Assembly (NCBI GenBank): GCA_013397435.1
Contig: VZRG01000274.1
Location: forward strand, 343,172-407,171
Reading direction: 5' to 3'
Origin: Erythrocercus mccallii
Taxonomy: Eukaryota; Chordata; Aves; Passeriformes; Dicruridae
Length of the DNA: 64,000 bases
Shown: piece by piece, positions 1 to 13,394 of the stretch
Position numbering within the stretch: the first letter of the stretch is position 1
Layout of the letters: each line of letters opens with the position of its first letter
The notes under the pieces: model-generated
Seen by the model: only the letters and a program-made list of their open reading frames with translations
Database searches by the model: none
Told to the model about the DNA's origin: nothing
Made by a program: the position numbers and the translations under genes

Positions 1-156
1 ATTTAGCAAAGCAACATCACTTCACAGCAAAAAGGGTTAAACAGACCTGTAATAATACAGAAGTCAAGCTTTTAATATTCTGCAAATATTAACAAAGAAA
101 GATGATAATGTTAATATGGGTTAAGGATAAAAAGAAAATAAATTTTTCTGATTGCT

Positions 157-170
157 AAGTGTTGACACTT
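157..170. promoter_or_regulatory. Palindrome AAGTGTTGACACTT
   Basis: AAGTGT-TG-ACACTT is a perfect inverted pair of AAGTG (NKX2-like) half-sites. Its last 13 bases are repeated at 47418-47430. Confidence 0.35.
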
Positions 171-394
171 TTTTGGCTAGGCCTGCAGCCTTTTCTTGAA
201 GGCTGTGTAATTACAGAAGGCTTTTCCCCTCCTTCCCCCTCCTGCTTCTAGCCCACATTAGTAATGACCCCTTCACTGCTTCAAAAACCACTAATAGTCT
301 TCAGTAAAGGCAAGAAAAATGAACAGGATAAATTGGAATCCACAGTCAGTAATTTGCATCATATGAGACTGCTTTGGCCACTCACACTCATTCC

Positions 395-530
395 TGGCCA
401 TCAATCGTGCGCTGTCAGGTGCTGCACTCTGCCACCATGATAAATATTCCTCCTAACACTCTGATTCGTCCAAACAATGTAATTGTCCTCTATTCTCCTC
501 TTGGTAATGGAGATAATGAATGACTGCACA
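395..530. promoter_or_regulatory. Candidate conserved intronic element with MEIS core site
   Basis: The block contains GTGCGCTGTCAGGTGC, whose CTGTCA (412-417) is the reverse complement of the TGACAG core bound by MEIS/TGIF proteins. It is followed by AT-rich homeodomain-like sites (CAATGTAATTGTC) and retained CpGs. Enhancer function is inferred from composition only. Confidence 0.3.
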
Positions 531-2541
531 AACAAGAAGGATTGCTCATCACAGACACAGGGGTGGCTTCAAACCGAAAAGCCCTGAGTACAAATTTTAA
601 TTGACTGAAAACACAGGTTGAAAGAAAAGAAATCCTGTCTTCCATTTCCAGGCTTCGAGACAATAACTTCTGAGCCTTCCCCTTCTGGGTTGAGGGGTGG
701 ATTCTTTATCATGGATATGGGCCCCCCAAAATGGGTAAAAAGAGACTAGAAAATTCTGCCTTTGGAAAGCAGCCATAGAAATGCCGTCCAGTACACGATT
801 CATGTAAAACAACTCCTCACTTTAATTGTGTTTAATCCCAAACTGTGAGGAGCTGCTGTTATGAAAAAAAACAACAAAAAAACCCCTCTTCCAAATGGAA
901 ACAGTTCCATCCAGTTAAATACTTATTGTACTGTAAGGAATAGTATGTTTTTAAAATTTCAGTCAAAATATAACCACGCATAGAGTGAATTGCATTCAAC
1001 AGCACAGAGCTTGATGGAAATCACTGAGCCTACTCAGTGTGATAGCCATCCTGGAGCTATTAAGACATTTGAAAATTGGTACACACAAGATCAACAAACA
1101 CTTAAAAGCCGAGATCTTATCAAAATTCACCTTGCACAGATGGCTTTTATTATTTCTAATTAAGAGTGAGGGACAATAGCACAACAAGTCTAACTTATTT
1201 AAATAATGTTCTACATTTTGGGGAAGAGAGAGAGAGAAAACTGGTATTGTTTTCTGTTGATTTTTTCCCCCCTTCAACATCAGTGATTCTACAGCTTTTA
1301 AATGTGGACTGTTTATCTGAAAGTGTGCTGGCAGGCTGCCACCATATTTCTAAGATTAAAGAAAGGATTGAAAACAATCAGCTTTCCGAGGAACTGAAGC
1401 CACAACAATATGTTTCTGGTTAATTTACAAATGCATGTATATATTTAAGGCTAAACTAAAGAACCAGAAAGTTCCTACTAGTTAGTCTATCACAGGCATT
1501 CTTACACTTTATTAGAACAGACATCATATTGAAATAATAAGCATGGGAGGCCTTCACTTCTGCTTTGATCTGTATTACTAAATGTCTGACTGGCTCAGAT
1601 TTAAAATAAACTTTGGTATGTTTGCACTTGAAAACTGGAAAAAGACCACAAGTAATAATTTGTTGTCAGTTTCCATATTATCTTAGTAAAAGCTATAGTT
1701 TAGTCTATACACTGCTGGATGCCAGGAGACGTTAGTCCCATCACCCCCGCAGTGGCTAAACTTTCTGGCAGGAATGCATGTTCTGATATGGTTGCAAAGT
1801 TGGTAAGTCACTTCATCATCACCTGAGATGAATTACGAGCTTTACCTGCTTTGCAAATCTCTTGCAGGCAAGTGTCGTTATAGCCTTAAATGCACAGGTA
1901 TGTCCTGAAGAAGGGTACCACAGGGCTCATTTTGCTCTGAACATATAAGGGTTGGGATTTCATGATCCAAACCCCACCAAATGTGTGGCAAATGTGAAGG
2001 CAAGATTTCAAGATGTTTGATGATGGCTTTTCAACATTGTCCTGTGTAATTTAAAGTGTTTTGTTTTGGTTTTTTTTTTCTGTTTAAATGTGGTCAATTT
2101 GCTTCCAATAAATTAAATGACAATTATGCCCAGCATAGTTGGATTTGGTAGTAGACTTGGGAGTTTATATACATGTAGGTAATAATTTTACTCAGACAGA
2201 GGTACAGGTTATAGAATTTCATCTAAGATTAGTTTATTTTCTTATTTAGACAGATATATTCAGAGGAAGGAACACAGAGGGGAGCTTTTAATAAGGAGAA
2301 TCTAAATTATTCACCCTTAAAAAGCATAATGAGTACAAAATGCTAGGGATTGTTTCAAAAGGCAGGATTAAAGAATACACTGACATCCTTTAACTTTTCT
2401 CAGCCTATTAAAAGCATTCCTTAATTGTCTGTTTAAATGTTAATCTCAGTAATAAATGAGTTAACAATCATAAAAGAAAGAGCTTTGAAAACCTCACCAC
2501 CTCTAAAAATTCCCGTTCTACTGAGACTATCTCATCACTTT

Positions 2542-2555
2542 ATTGCCAAGGTAAC
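2542..2555. promoter_or_regulatory. X-box-like RFX palindrome
   Basis: ATTGCCAAGGTAAC fits the RFX X-box pattern GTNRCC-N2-RGYAAC with a single mismatch at the outer base. On the minus strand it reads GTTACCTTGGCAAT. The surrounding sequence is ordinary AT-rich intron. Confidence 0.35.
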
Positions 2556-5500
2556 CATGGGTATCTTATGAACTCTTCAGTGCTACTGGATGGTCAAATA
2601 GCAGTGCCTCGGTCCTCTATCCGTGGATGATCACACCAAGTGTCAGAAAGTGAACTGAGATCCAAGATGGATGCACTTCTGCTTTTCTGTGAGACTGCAA
2701 CTCTTTTAAGGAAGCAGAAAAAGCACTTGCATCCCAGAATTTTCAACATTCAACAGCAACAGAAAGTGCTGTGAGCCCATTCCCCTGACAGACTATGCAT
2801 TGGTAGGGCTATATTTGAATCATGGTCCTAGTTACCTAAGATATCACCCATCTCATCACACAAAACCCTTTTAAATGTCTTAACTATACAATGCCTCTCT
2901 AAATATTGGAGAAGAGGGACCTTCACTTACAGTACCACAGAACCAAGATTACTAAGCATGCTTGTAGAAAGGATTGAATGTATCTCCTGAACCAAAAGCT
3001 TTTCAAACTTTAATTAAAGCTTACCCGTTCAATCTAGATCTTTTAGAATAATTATCCGTCTCTGTTATTTACATACATGCTGCCGGACACATTGTAATGC
3101 TTCTCAAGCACTTATGCCTACATTCTGAGCAGAAAGGCTCTTGTTATACCTCTGGTAATTCCCAGAGAAGACCACTCATGTTAAAAATGGTGAACACCTA
3201 ATAAATTACCTGGACAGATAGACTGAGCTGGAGAATCACAGCTGTTGTGGAAGATCTAACAAAAAACACACCAGGACTCAGTAGCCCTGCTTCCTCCCTA
3301 TCAATAAAGGATAGCCATACTTAACTGCTGGAAAACATAGAACTGATTTGAGCCATATTCTGCTAGTTAAACTAAGGCAAGGAGAAATTAAAAAGCAAAG
3401 ATAGAATAGATATAGAACAAGGGCACAAATACCATATTCTTGTCGCTACCATATTCCTCACTCTTACTTGTCTGATGAGCAGAAGACTAGGAGGTCCTAC
3501 TTTTCTGTGCTTTGTCACTTTAAAGGCATCAGGTAACACATTCAAAGAGACAAGCTGATGTGCTAAGGAAGTTCAATATACATGAGAGGGTTGCTGATGA
3601 CATATGGCTGCTTTTAGACACAACAGAAAAGAAAGATGACCAGATGTGTGGTTTGCAAAATGAAAGCTTGAGAAGCACATTTACAGGAAAAAAAAATTGA
3701 TGTTCTAAGGAAGGGAAGAAAGATGATTAATAAAATAATATACAGTATTGTGGTAGAAAAAAACCCCTATCATTACAATGGAAACAACAATAACAGAAAA
3801 CCATATTCTTTGGTGTTGTAAGAAAAAAAATTGTAATCCTTTATACAAAATTTTCCCCCTGAAAATTTTCCTTCAAGTAAATCAAAAGAAGGGTAAGCAG
3901 CCCATACAGTGATTTTGAAAATGGGGACTATTCACATGGACAAGAAGGGTGACAATAAGCATTATCACACATCAAATACAATTTGGCTCTATTTTCTGTG
4001 AAGAAGAACTGCAGTTTCTGATGAAAACATTAATATATTACTCTTGTCCCAATTTCTTGCAAAGCTATCAAACATTTCAGGGGTTTTGACACATAAGAAT
4101 AAACAGACACTTTGGTTCTGGTCTTTTAATTCTGAATTTTCAGGCAGTGAGTTCCCTGAAAGCAGGATAAATACTGGAATTGCCTGACATAATGAATGAA
4201 GACAAGAATCTATGGAGAATATGGAAGAATATCTGATGAGGATGGTAGGAAGTTTCAAAGTTTTGCACTTTTTAAGGTAGCAAAGAATTTTAAAAAATCC
4301 AAACAAACAAAGCAACAAAAGAGGAAATGTAGTAATAACTGCACTACAAGAAAATACTATGGTTGCTATTCATAAGACTCTAAAGCTAGCTGAGATAACT
4401 GAAAACATTTCTGTTGCAGTTGAAGGGTAGAATGAATAACAAAAGAGAGAGACACAAAGTTTGACTTAAATTTTGCTGACAGATTAAGAAGAGGTAGAAT
4501 TGGTAGCTATGGAAAAGATTAAATGATTGAAAAGATTTTAAAAATGCATTTTAGGTAACAAGAAAGTACTGGAGAGAGAGGAACAGTGATATTGGACCGA
4601 TGGGTTTTCAGGTCAGTCTCCAGGCATAAAGCACAATGCATAGTAATAAAACCAAACAGTATTACAGCAATTTTCTTCTCCTAGATATTATATGCAATCT
4701 TCTAGATGTTTGGATATAAAATCCTATTTTCATTGAGTCAGTAAGAGTTTTGCCATTATATTCCTTAGAATTTGCTTTGAAGCCTAATTTAAGAAACTTA
4801 ACCTTTCAGTAAACATACCAAAATGTTACTTTAAGCTTCCGAAACACAAAATCCATGTTTCAGACAAATTTTTAAGAGTTGTCTGTAATATCTTACAATT
4901 ACTGTGGAAAAAGACTGAAAAAACAACTGCATATTAGACAGCATATTATAACAAACAGATATACCCCAACAAGAACTAAAATTAAAGACAATACTTGAAG
5001 GCCAAAATCTGCAATGAAGCTAAGAGAAAGTATTTCAAACCACTAAAAAAATCAGTATGGTAAAGTAGTCTCAGAAGTAATGAAGGCAAACAAAATGCTG
5101 CAAATGCTGAGGTAAAAATCATACTGAGAAGATCTTAAAGTGATTAACAAAGTTAAGCTGTAAGACAGAAATATTACTTCTAAATAGTTCCCTCTCTTAT
5201 TTAGAATGTAGTGTCCCATCAAGTTCTGCTTTGTTAATCTCTTGAGAAAAGACCTGGAACAAATATGGGTGTGAGAACACCTTACTTAATGCCAGTTAAG
5301 TAAAAAGTCAGTGCTACTAAAAATAGTGCCCCTTTCATTAATATCAGGAGGCAGACCTGTGTCCCTTTTAATGGCTTGGCAAAATGGAACTGTCCAGTGA
5401 GCCCTGGATTATTCTTCAAAATATGAATCTTTACATATTGGCAGGCTTACCAGAAATCTCTATTTATGCTAAAGATCTGTCCCACCAACACAATTTGGAT

Positions 5501-7262
5501 GCAAATATTCACTCATGATCCTATACAGTCACTGATTTTGATGTAAGGTACTCTAAACAAAGGGTTGTTGTAAATACCAGATCCAGGTATGTAACAGCTC
5601 TCAAATTTTGCATTTATTCATTTCCACAGTGGTTTTTCATGATTACCCAAATTATTTGATATGGCTGAGGCAGATAATAATTTAACACAAGACCTTTTTA
5701 CTTAGCCTTTCCAATTTGGAGTAGGAATTTGTGAGTCATAAAGACATGTTTAGGAATGGAAACAGCATTAAATACGATACAGGGGTACTCACACAGTTAC
5801 AACTGTCTTTGATGGTTAAGCTATCTCACGGAACAATTCCCTTTTCAAGATTGGATAAACTAAAGAATCTCAGATTATATGTTTGAAAGTTCAGGGCCAC
5901 ATAAGGATTTTCACAAATATGGTCCCAAACAATCCCAGTGCTTCGCTTTGCAGTATACTTTGGGAATCAGTTCCTACAGGGCTGATTTAATTGAATTTGA
6001 ACTCCTGTGTAACCTATGGAACTGGTCCTTTTTTGATTGCCCTAAACCAAATTCTTACAGAAAATGGTTTACAAATGCATTATGAAAGAATGCAGGGTTC
6101 ACAAAGCCATAAAGATAAAGCCCAATTTCATTTTTCTCTGCACTATACACAGGATTTACAATTGATAGGAAAAAAACCCCATGTTCACGATGAATGATAA
6201 TGGGCAAGGTACCAGTATATTCAATCAGTAGCTGGCTTCTGTTAACTGGGATAGAGAACTGCATAAATCAAGGATTCAAGGAAACACAGAATAGGCATAA
6301 TATAACATGCAAATGAGAACAAACATGGCCGTGAAAAGATTAAACAGCTTAAATAGCCAAGAAGCAGAAATATTTTCTTAATTATTTTAAAGGAAAGAAA
6401 GATTCAGAATTAATCTGATCTAAACATGTGAAACCCCAGAAGCATGAGTGTTAAACAGATCGTCATCGTGTAAAGGAGTATGTAACATATTGTGGACTAT
6501 TTAGTGAAGTATCCATTGCTGAATGTCCAGAAAAGTTTTCTTAGCTTCCACAATACATTGCAAAGCCTAATTTAATGAGGAAGGCAACATGGATTTATGA
6601 CAGCAAGGTCTTTCTTAATTAACTTCCTAGTGTTGTTAAATAATGTTATCACCAGAGCAGAGGAATGGAAATGCCATAGATATTATCTCTTTCAGTTTTA
6701 TTACAGCACTTGATATAATTTCAGATTAAAGACTATAAAGTAGAAAAATGTCTCATAAACAAGTAACAATAAGTGGTGGGTTAAGCTGTGAAGAGTGAGG
6801 AGACTCTTCACACTTTTATATGTAACTGAGTTAAGCAACAATATTAGATAAAGCTAGAAATACAAAAGATTCATGCACTGTTAGGCATGAAAAGTATGCT
6901 AAAGGACCAATCTACAACCCCACAAAGGCAACAGAAGTTCTCTGAAGACTTCAATGGAAGCTGAATTGTAAATTTATTAGCCTTTACTGATTAATATAGA
7001 AAGCCTTTTTTTCTTGAGATGCAGATGCTGTTACATAAACTGTGAAAAAATAGTGTAGAAAGTTGTAATCAATGTTTTCTGAAACATCTTGATAGAGTAC
7101 ATGAGTGAAAGTATCAATAAGCAAAAAAGTGTGTATTGTTATCTCCCTCACCACCACCTTGCTGGATCAAAGTTCAAGCTTTGTTAGAGGTCTTTAGTGT
7201 AATCCACAATGCTTTAGGTTCTGCTGTTTTGAAGATTTTGGGCTCATCTTTTGCTTCTGCTT

Positions 7263-7304
7263 TTATTCGGAGCTATTGTGCATTTATTTGGAGCTATTGT
7301 GCAT
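7263..7304 (+). repeat. 21 bp tandem duplication
   Basis: TTATTCGGAGCTATTGTGCAT (first 20 bases TTATTCGGAGCTATTGTGCA) at 7263-7283 is followed directly by the same unit with one C-to-T change at 7284-7304. The single difference, at a CpG, suggests a fairly recent duplication. Confidence 0.9.
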
Positions 7305-8439
7305 CCACCAGGCTAAATAACAAAGTTCAATAGAACATCTTAATTTTTCACTTCACTACACAGGTGGAGTAGGCAGGTGAATCACATCAGAAATGTGATA
7401 CTAAATACTCTGAAGCCTGTAGAACATAGGCACAGGTTAAGTCACAAGTATGAAATTATTTACGTGAATTAGATAGTGATAACTGCAAAAATTAGTATAC
7501 ATCGATCATAAAGAAAAACTAAGCTATTCAGAAGTGATGTCTTCTGCACCAAAACTTATAAACCAAGAGAATGATGCAACTGACTTGGAAAACTAATGCT
7601 ATGATTTAATCTGTGTTGTGTTAGGAACGGAAAGTTAGATTTTTAAAACATTTTCTGTGCCACGTTCTGGCAGTGATACTTACACAGTGCTATTAAGCAG
7701 CACTTTATTCCATCTGGGAAGCCTTTGAGTTTCATTGGGTTACACACAGAATAAAACACTAATCAGCGCAAGTGAGGTCTGGGCTCTGGGTTTGGCTCAT
7801 AGACAGAGGACTGGAGAGAGAACTTTGTTTTGGTTAGTCTCTGAGTAGGAGACTTTGAATTTCCTTTTTACCTAAGCTACATCTGCTGAGCTAGTTTATT
7901 ACAAAAGAAATGGGAACTATGGCAATACATAGCTCCAAGTGTCTCCCATTCATACCATAAATATGTGAGGCCATGGCTCTGGGCAAGCTTTTCAACACAT
8001 TCAGTAGCAGGATTTGATAGAATGCAACAGCTAACTCTCATTGCACCTCTTAATTTGCTTGCTGGAACTTGGCAATTTACCTTTCAAGAGCCACAGACCA
8101 AGTGGATATCTGTTTGGCACACACAAAAGTTCTTTTCAGGGATCTAGTGAAAGGGTAAGGTATGGACTGCAGCTTAATGAAGTTATAAGCTAGTGACATA
8201 TCTTGCCAGAAAATATTCATGATCTACTAAAAGGAAAGAACACTAGTCATCACAAAATAAAGGCTTATGTTTTAATTTTTAATGTACATAGTTTAATTTA
8301 TATTTAGCTGCTTTTATACATATATGTATATATACACAAACAGAATCTGCAAAGCAAAGGCAATGGCTGCAACAACTTTGGTAGTACAAGGACACCGCAT
8401 TAATAGTGAAACCCTGAACCATTCATAGTTAAGGCCAGG

Positions 8440-8580
8440 TTTATTGCGAGTTCATCTGAGTTTTGGCAAATGTTGTAAGACTTTTGGTTGCAGTGCTGCA
8501 ATCGATGCTTTCGTGTGGCCGCTAGGTGAAACTGCTGTGGTTCAGGCTAAGTCTCATACTGCGTCTGAACCCAAAACCTC
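8440..8580. promoter_or_regulatory. Candidate conserved intronic element, CpG-retaining
   Basis: Five CpGs lie in about 130 bp (TTGCGAG, AATCGATG, TTTCGTG, GGCCGCT, TGCGTC), against a sparse background. No coding frame or repeat explains it. Confidence 0.28.
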
Positions 8581-11500
8581 AAAAATGAACTCTAAGCCAT
8601 GAATTTACATAAATTTACAAACATTTCCAAAATTCTGCAAAGGGAAACTGCAGCTCAGGTCTTCAAAGGATATCTACTTTCCAAAGCCTATGTAGATTTT
8701 ATTTGTTGCTTTCTGAGTGAGTCCAGAAGAGAAGATTATTTGCTCTCCTCTTCCTGGAAAGGCCTCTTTTCTGTGTCTGAGTAGAATTGCAACAAGTTGG
8801 CAATTTCTACACTAGCAACCTGTGTACTGGGTTTTGAAATTCCTGCAGAACCAAGACCTGGAGACTTGTCACTCTGAGGAGACAAGAGCTTGTAACAGGT
8901 GATAGGAAGTAATAAGGGGATGATAGTAGACAGCATTGAGATATCCCACTACCAGTGACTGTTATGAGGTTTAGAGCAGAAATCGTGATGTTTTATGCTT
9001 CTGGGAGTGTGAGGTCGAGGGCTTTGAACTGAAATGGCCCTTTTGGACAAGGATTTCTAGAATATAGGTCTAAAGAGAGTAAAGCATCTGAAAAAGCATT
9101 ATGCTTGATTTAAAGCATTTACTAGTGCTCATGCCTCTTTAAAGTGTTGTGATTATGATTACATTTAAATTTAATCAACTTCTGAAGTGCAGCTCAGATA
9201 TGTGAGATGAGAAGGCAAGTACATGGAAGAGGAGGTGTTTTTAAGGACAGGAAAAATAGGGATGCTAATGCAGCAAGGCACAGGCATTATTTTGGTAAAG
9301 GATTTAACTCAATCTCAGGAAGACAACTTGGAACAGAAAAGTGAATCTGGACAAGTCAGAGTAAAATTTGGCTGAGGAGCAGAGAAGGGCTTTAGAGCAG
9401 GAAGTGTGGGTGTCAGGAAGCTCCACAGACAGAGTGACTGAGAGACTGGTTTTCAGCAGGGCTGAGGTAGGAATGACAGGAAAGGAAGAATTATCAAATC
9501 ACATTAGGGTTTGATCAAGACCTAGGCATCTCTGGTTTGTTTCAGAATTCCTCTGTAGAGTTTGAATTAATTTTTTGATAAGCCTCGGATTTTACAAAGT
9601 ATTAAAAGGCCTCAGGAAATTATTGCAGGTGGTTGATAATCTCAGTTATTTGGGTCTTGCACGTTTTTGCCATTTCTGTTTGTACTTGCACATCTTGCCA
9701 GTAGTCTTAGGTGTAACAATATATAGTACACGTTGGTGTTCTGCCTGCCACTACCACTGAGCACAATATGCTGATTTCCCTAGGCTTAAAATGGAAAAAG
9801 CAGGAAAACAGAGATACATACACAACCCACCACATACATGCTTAGGAAACAGTAGATAGCAACATCTGCCATAGATCTGTAACATTTTAAAAATATTTAC
9901 TAGGAAAGTGTTAAAAGAATGTATAATATTTACACATAGAAAGTCTTGCTCCAAAGTGGGTTTTTTTCAGAAGTGTGTACTGTTCTGCTATTTGGCAGGT
10001 GCCCTGAGCTACCATTAATCTGGAAAGAAGCAAGAAGTATTTGGTGCCACCATAGAAACACCTAAAAACAAAGCTATGTTTGGTTAAACAGAATAGGAGT
10101 TAGGTGGCTAATTCACCTGATTCAACTGGGAGCTAGGGATGCAATGTATTTAGTTACTTTTGAAAATTTCAGAAGTTTTCATCTGCATATTTAGTCACCT
10201 AAATATATTTAAGATCTGGTTTAATACAACCTGTTGACCTTTCCTTTTAAGATTGGATGCCCTCCCCAGAGACCACCATCTTGCTGAACATCCCAGTGCA
10301 TAACTATCCACTACCACTAAGAGAGAATAATCTCTGTCAGTGTTTTGGGAGCTTGTGGAACCCCCACATACTCTTAAGAAATTAGGCAACTTAAAATTAA
10401 AGCCAAGCAATTTACTTGATCTTTTACTGCCCATTTCTTCTGGGTAGCTTTTTAATAAAATTTCCTTACAATCAATAAAATATATTTATAACAAAGTACC
10501 ACACTCCTACCAACAATCTGCGAGCTGGTGCATACACTTCACGGCTTATAAACTGACACACTGTAATAGCTGCACAGTTTTTAGCAGCTGTCTCTCACAC
10601 CATGTGTCCTGCCCAAGTAGAGACTGAGATTCAGACACGGTGTTCAAACACTGGGATTATCCTGTAATTTTCTGAATAGATGGCAACCATATGATAATTA
10701 ATTCCCTAAAACCAAGCAGGGAGAAACAGCTGAAGAGGGGAAGGTTTTTTACATTGCAAAGAAGATGCAATACCCAGGGGGCTTTCAGATATTCTGGACG
10801 TGGTTATAGACAGGATAAAAACTTCAACAGTAAAGTAAATAGTAAACAGATAAATTGATATTCTGTTCCTACCCACACTTCAGTTTTGGAAATGATGCAT
10901 GACTTCCATAACATCATATACAAACATATACATCCATAACAAAGAGCAGGTGAATATGTACATCCATCCGTATACTCGACTCTAAATGTATTTATGAAAA
11001 AAAGGAGTCCAGAAATCTGAATTCTATACTGATTTTAAAGAATTAATTCTCTTCCTTCTTTTTACCTGAATGAGGTTAAAAATCCTCTCCTGCAAACTGC
11101 AGAAAGAACTCTTAGAGTCTGTCCTTCTACCTCAATCCATTCCACATAGGAATAGTGGTATGCTTTTGAAATTCTTTTTTCAGCCTTAAAAATGCTATTC
11201 TTTCCATCTTTGTGATTAACTTGCCTCTACTGGCTCTACAAAGTAAGTTGATAGGACAGGAGGTCACTCATCCCAAATGCAGTCACCAAAAGCTATCACA
11301 GACCCTGTTAAACGGTTTTAGCTCTATACCTTAAAGGAGTGGAAGAAGCAAGATTTTGTCCTTTACTCAGAAGCAATACTAAGATGGTGGAATTTGCATC
11401 CCTTATATGCAGGAAAAAAAGTTTTGAGTAATCTTAATCTATATGCTGTTTTCTTGGCTTTCTAGCCACAGTTGAGTTGGCTCATCCATTTATTGGAAGT

Positions 11501-12649
11501 AAGAACTGACTCTCAGTAAGTCACTTGATTTGCATAACATACCTGCTTTTTACAAACAGTGATTTCTTCACCAAAATCTTAACAACTTGACTTATTCTTT
11601 CTTTTATTCCATTTTTTGATAGTACATAGTGGTGAAGCTGGCAGATTTAAAATCTTCTTTAGAAGAATTAAAATTTTCACATTCTGTTGAAATTCAGAGG
11701 AAAAGTTGAACGTGCTCTTAGCGTTACAAAAGACTTGTGCCATTTTCATGTTTAGCTTGAGAAACTTGCCAGTAAATTAAGTTGAAGAATTACCATAACT
11801 TAATATTTGGGTGTATTTTGAATACTTTCCAGATAGGAATTTCAAATGTCTTCATGAATGTTAAGGAATACAAGCAATGAAAACCTTACTACAACACTCC
11901 CTGGAAGAAGAAAGCAAGAAAGTAAAAAAGAAGCTGATTTTGGGTGGATAAAGGAAGGTCTAGAGATACTAAGTGCCTGACCCATACACAGCTGATGACA
12001 GAACCCAGGGATGAGCTTATAGAGAATAGCAGTAGGTTTCTGCATCAATAAAAGATACCTCAATCAGCTATCAGATTTTTAAGAGCGCAGTCAAAACCCT
12101 CTAGTTTTATAAGACAGGCACTTAAGATCTATGACTGATGAATGAATGATGCTATTTCTCCAGCTACAAAAGATAACACTTGCATTTTGTTTGAGTGCAG
12201 AATAATTCCTGGAATAATTAAACAGAAACAGTTAGGACATGTTGGAAGGACTGACATTATGGCTGATTTTCAAAGAAGTTTTAGGTTTAGGGGTGCTAAT
12301 CCCATCAAAACAAAATGTGAAATGGGTGTCAAACTCCCTGAGGCCTCATTGAAATTCTCAGCTCATATCACTGCAACTGATTGCATAGGAACACAAATTA
12401 GAGTTAAAATGGGATTTAATTCTATCATGTACGTACATTCATTTTTTTACTGCCACCATTCATTGCTTTATTTTAAATGCACCTTTCATGCAGTGACTTG
12501 CAGTAATAACCACAGAAAAAACACTCTTCCTTCCATACCCCCACAAAATCCTAAAATTTTAAAAAGGAATAATAAGCAATGGACCATAGCATCAAGTGCC
12601 TTGAATTGGCACCATTTCTTTGCCAATTTAAACTAGCTGAGTATATGGC
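8581..12649. other. Intronic sequence, one old repeat remnant
   Basis: Contains the palindromic remnant at 10.1 kb. The long + strand frame at 12142-12636 has no recognisable domain and biased composition, so it is not called as a gene. Nothing else is seen. Confidence 0.55.
10100..10203. repeat. Possible MITE-like remnant with TAGGTG inverted ends
   Basis: TAGGTGGCT at 10101-10109 and AGTCACCTA at 10193-10201 are imperfect inverted termini (8 of 9 matching) around about 80 bp. The interior ACTTTTGAAAATTTCAG and the trailing AAATATATTTAAGATCTGG resemble an old amniote repeat family with TTAGGTGCCTAAAT ends. Confidence 0.4.
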
Positions 12650-13130
12650 TTCCAGTCTTTTGGTGTTTTCCGAGGTTATTCTCAGCAGCTCCTGCGCAGT
12701 AAATAAAGGTAAAAGTGCAACAAAATAGACTCAGACATATCAGCGAATGAGGAGCTCTGCTTCCCATATACATTAGTGAACTTTTCTCCTGACAAACAGG
12801 CTATCACCGTATAATGGGCTTTTCCTGAAGTTTACTGCGGCACTGTTTATAATAACATTGCATCCAGCCTGCCTTGTTGGTACTTTTGCATTGCAGGGTA
12901 ACAGTTCTGAGGTGGCAGCAAACAGCTTCCGTGCTTGTGTCAGGAGAAATAAAACTGTTATTATTTCATACACTTCAGAGGCCACACTCGAACTCAGCAG
13001 CTCTGCAGAGCTGTTGTGAACAGAAAGCTCTGCTGTAGAACACCGGGCTGCCCCCTCAACAATAAACCGTCTTCTCTCCCCTCCGTGTTTGGCTTCCCGC
13101 CAGTTGCCCATTTGCTTTACACCATCAATT
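12650..13130. promoter_or_regulatory. Candidate conserved intronic element, densest CpG block in the window
   Basis: About 11 CpGs occur in roughly 470 bp (for example CTGCGCAG, CACCGTAT, CTGCGGC, TCCCGCC), far above the flanking intron but below CpG-island density. A minus-strand frame crosses it without recognisable protein features. It ends at the inverted repeat at 13117-13152. The most economical reading is selectively maintained non-coding DNA; an unannotated promoter or exon is the alternative. Confidence 0.38.
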
Positions 13131-13152
13131 TATATTCACTGAGATGGTGTAA
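13117..13152. repeat. Perfect 10 bp inverted repeat with 16 nt spacer
   Basis: TTACACCATC at 13117-13126 is the exact reverse complement of GATGGTGTAA at 13143-13152. CACC/GGTG half-sites facing each other could be a paired binding site or a hairpin in RNA. Confidence 0.7.
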
Positions 13153-13242
13153 GGTTCTAGAACAGCACTGATTATCAAATCTGCCTGCCAAACATATGAG
13201 CAGTAAAAGCTGGTCTTCCAGAGTCCTACATGTATCATCCAA

Positions 13243-13330
13243 GGGCCCGATCCTGCAAGCTCGCCTGACAGGGAGCAGTGCTCAGATCAGCCAAAGTCAA
13301 CAGAGCCCTGAATCCACAGCAGCAAATGCC
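13243..13330. repeat. Ancient amniote palindromic repeat remnant (GGGCCCGATCCTGCAA type)
   Basis: It begins GGGCCCGATCCTGCAA and about 50 bp later has AAAGTCAACAGAG. This resembles the GAAGTCAATGGG core of a palindromic, MITE-like repeat common in turtle and other amniote genomes. Only half of the palindrome is recognisable. The family name is not certain to me. Confidence 0.5.
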
Positions 13331-13394
13331 ACTGCTAGGAAAAAGTGCTAGTGGGCTGAAGTCCTCCTGGCTTGGTTTTCCTGTGCAGAGTTTA

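Larger units (their letters stand above)
531..8439. other. Intronic sequence, little recognisable
   Basis: AT-rich intron. Besides the X-box-like site (2542) and the 21 bp duplication (7263), I see only scattered A/T runs and a short AAGACTTCAATGGAAGC (about 6946) that may be a scrap of an old amniote repeat. Confidence 0.6.

Noticed and set aside
12142..12636. Longest + strand open frame (164 residues)
   Set aside because: No recognisable domain, mixed composition and no splice or promoter context. One frame of this length is about what chance allows in 64 kb of six-frame AT-rich DNA.
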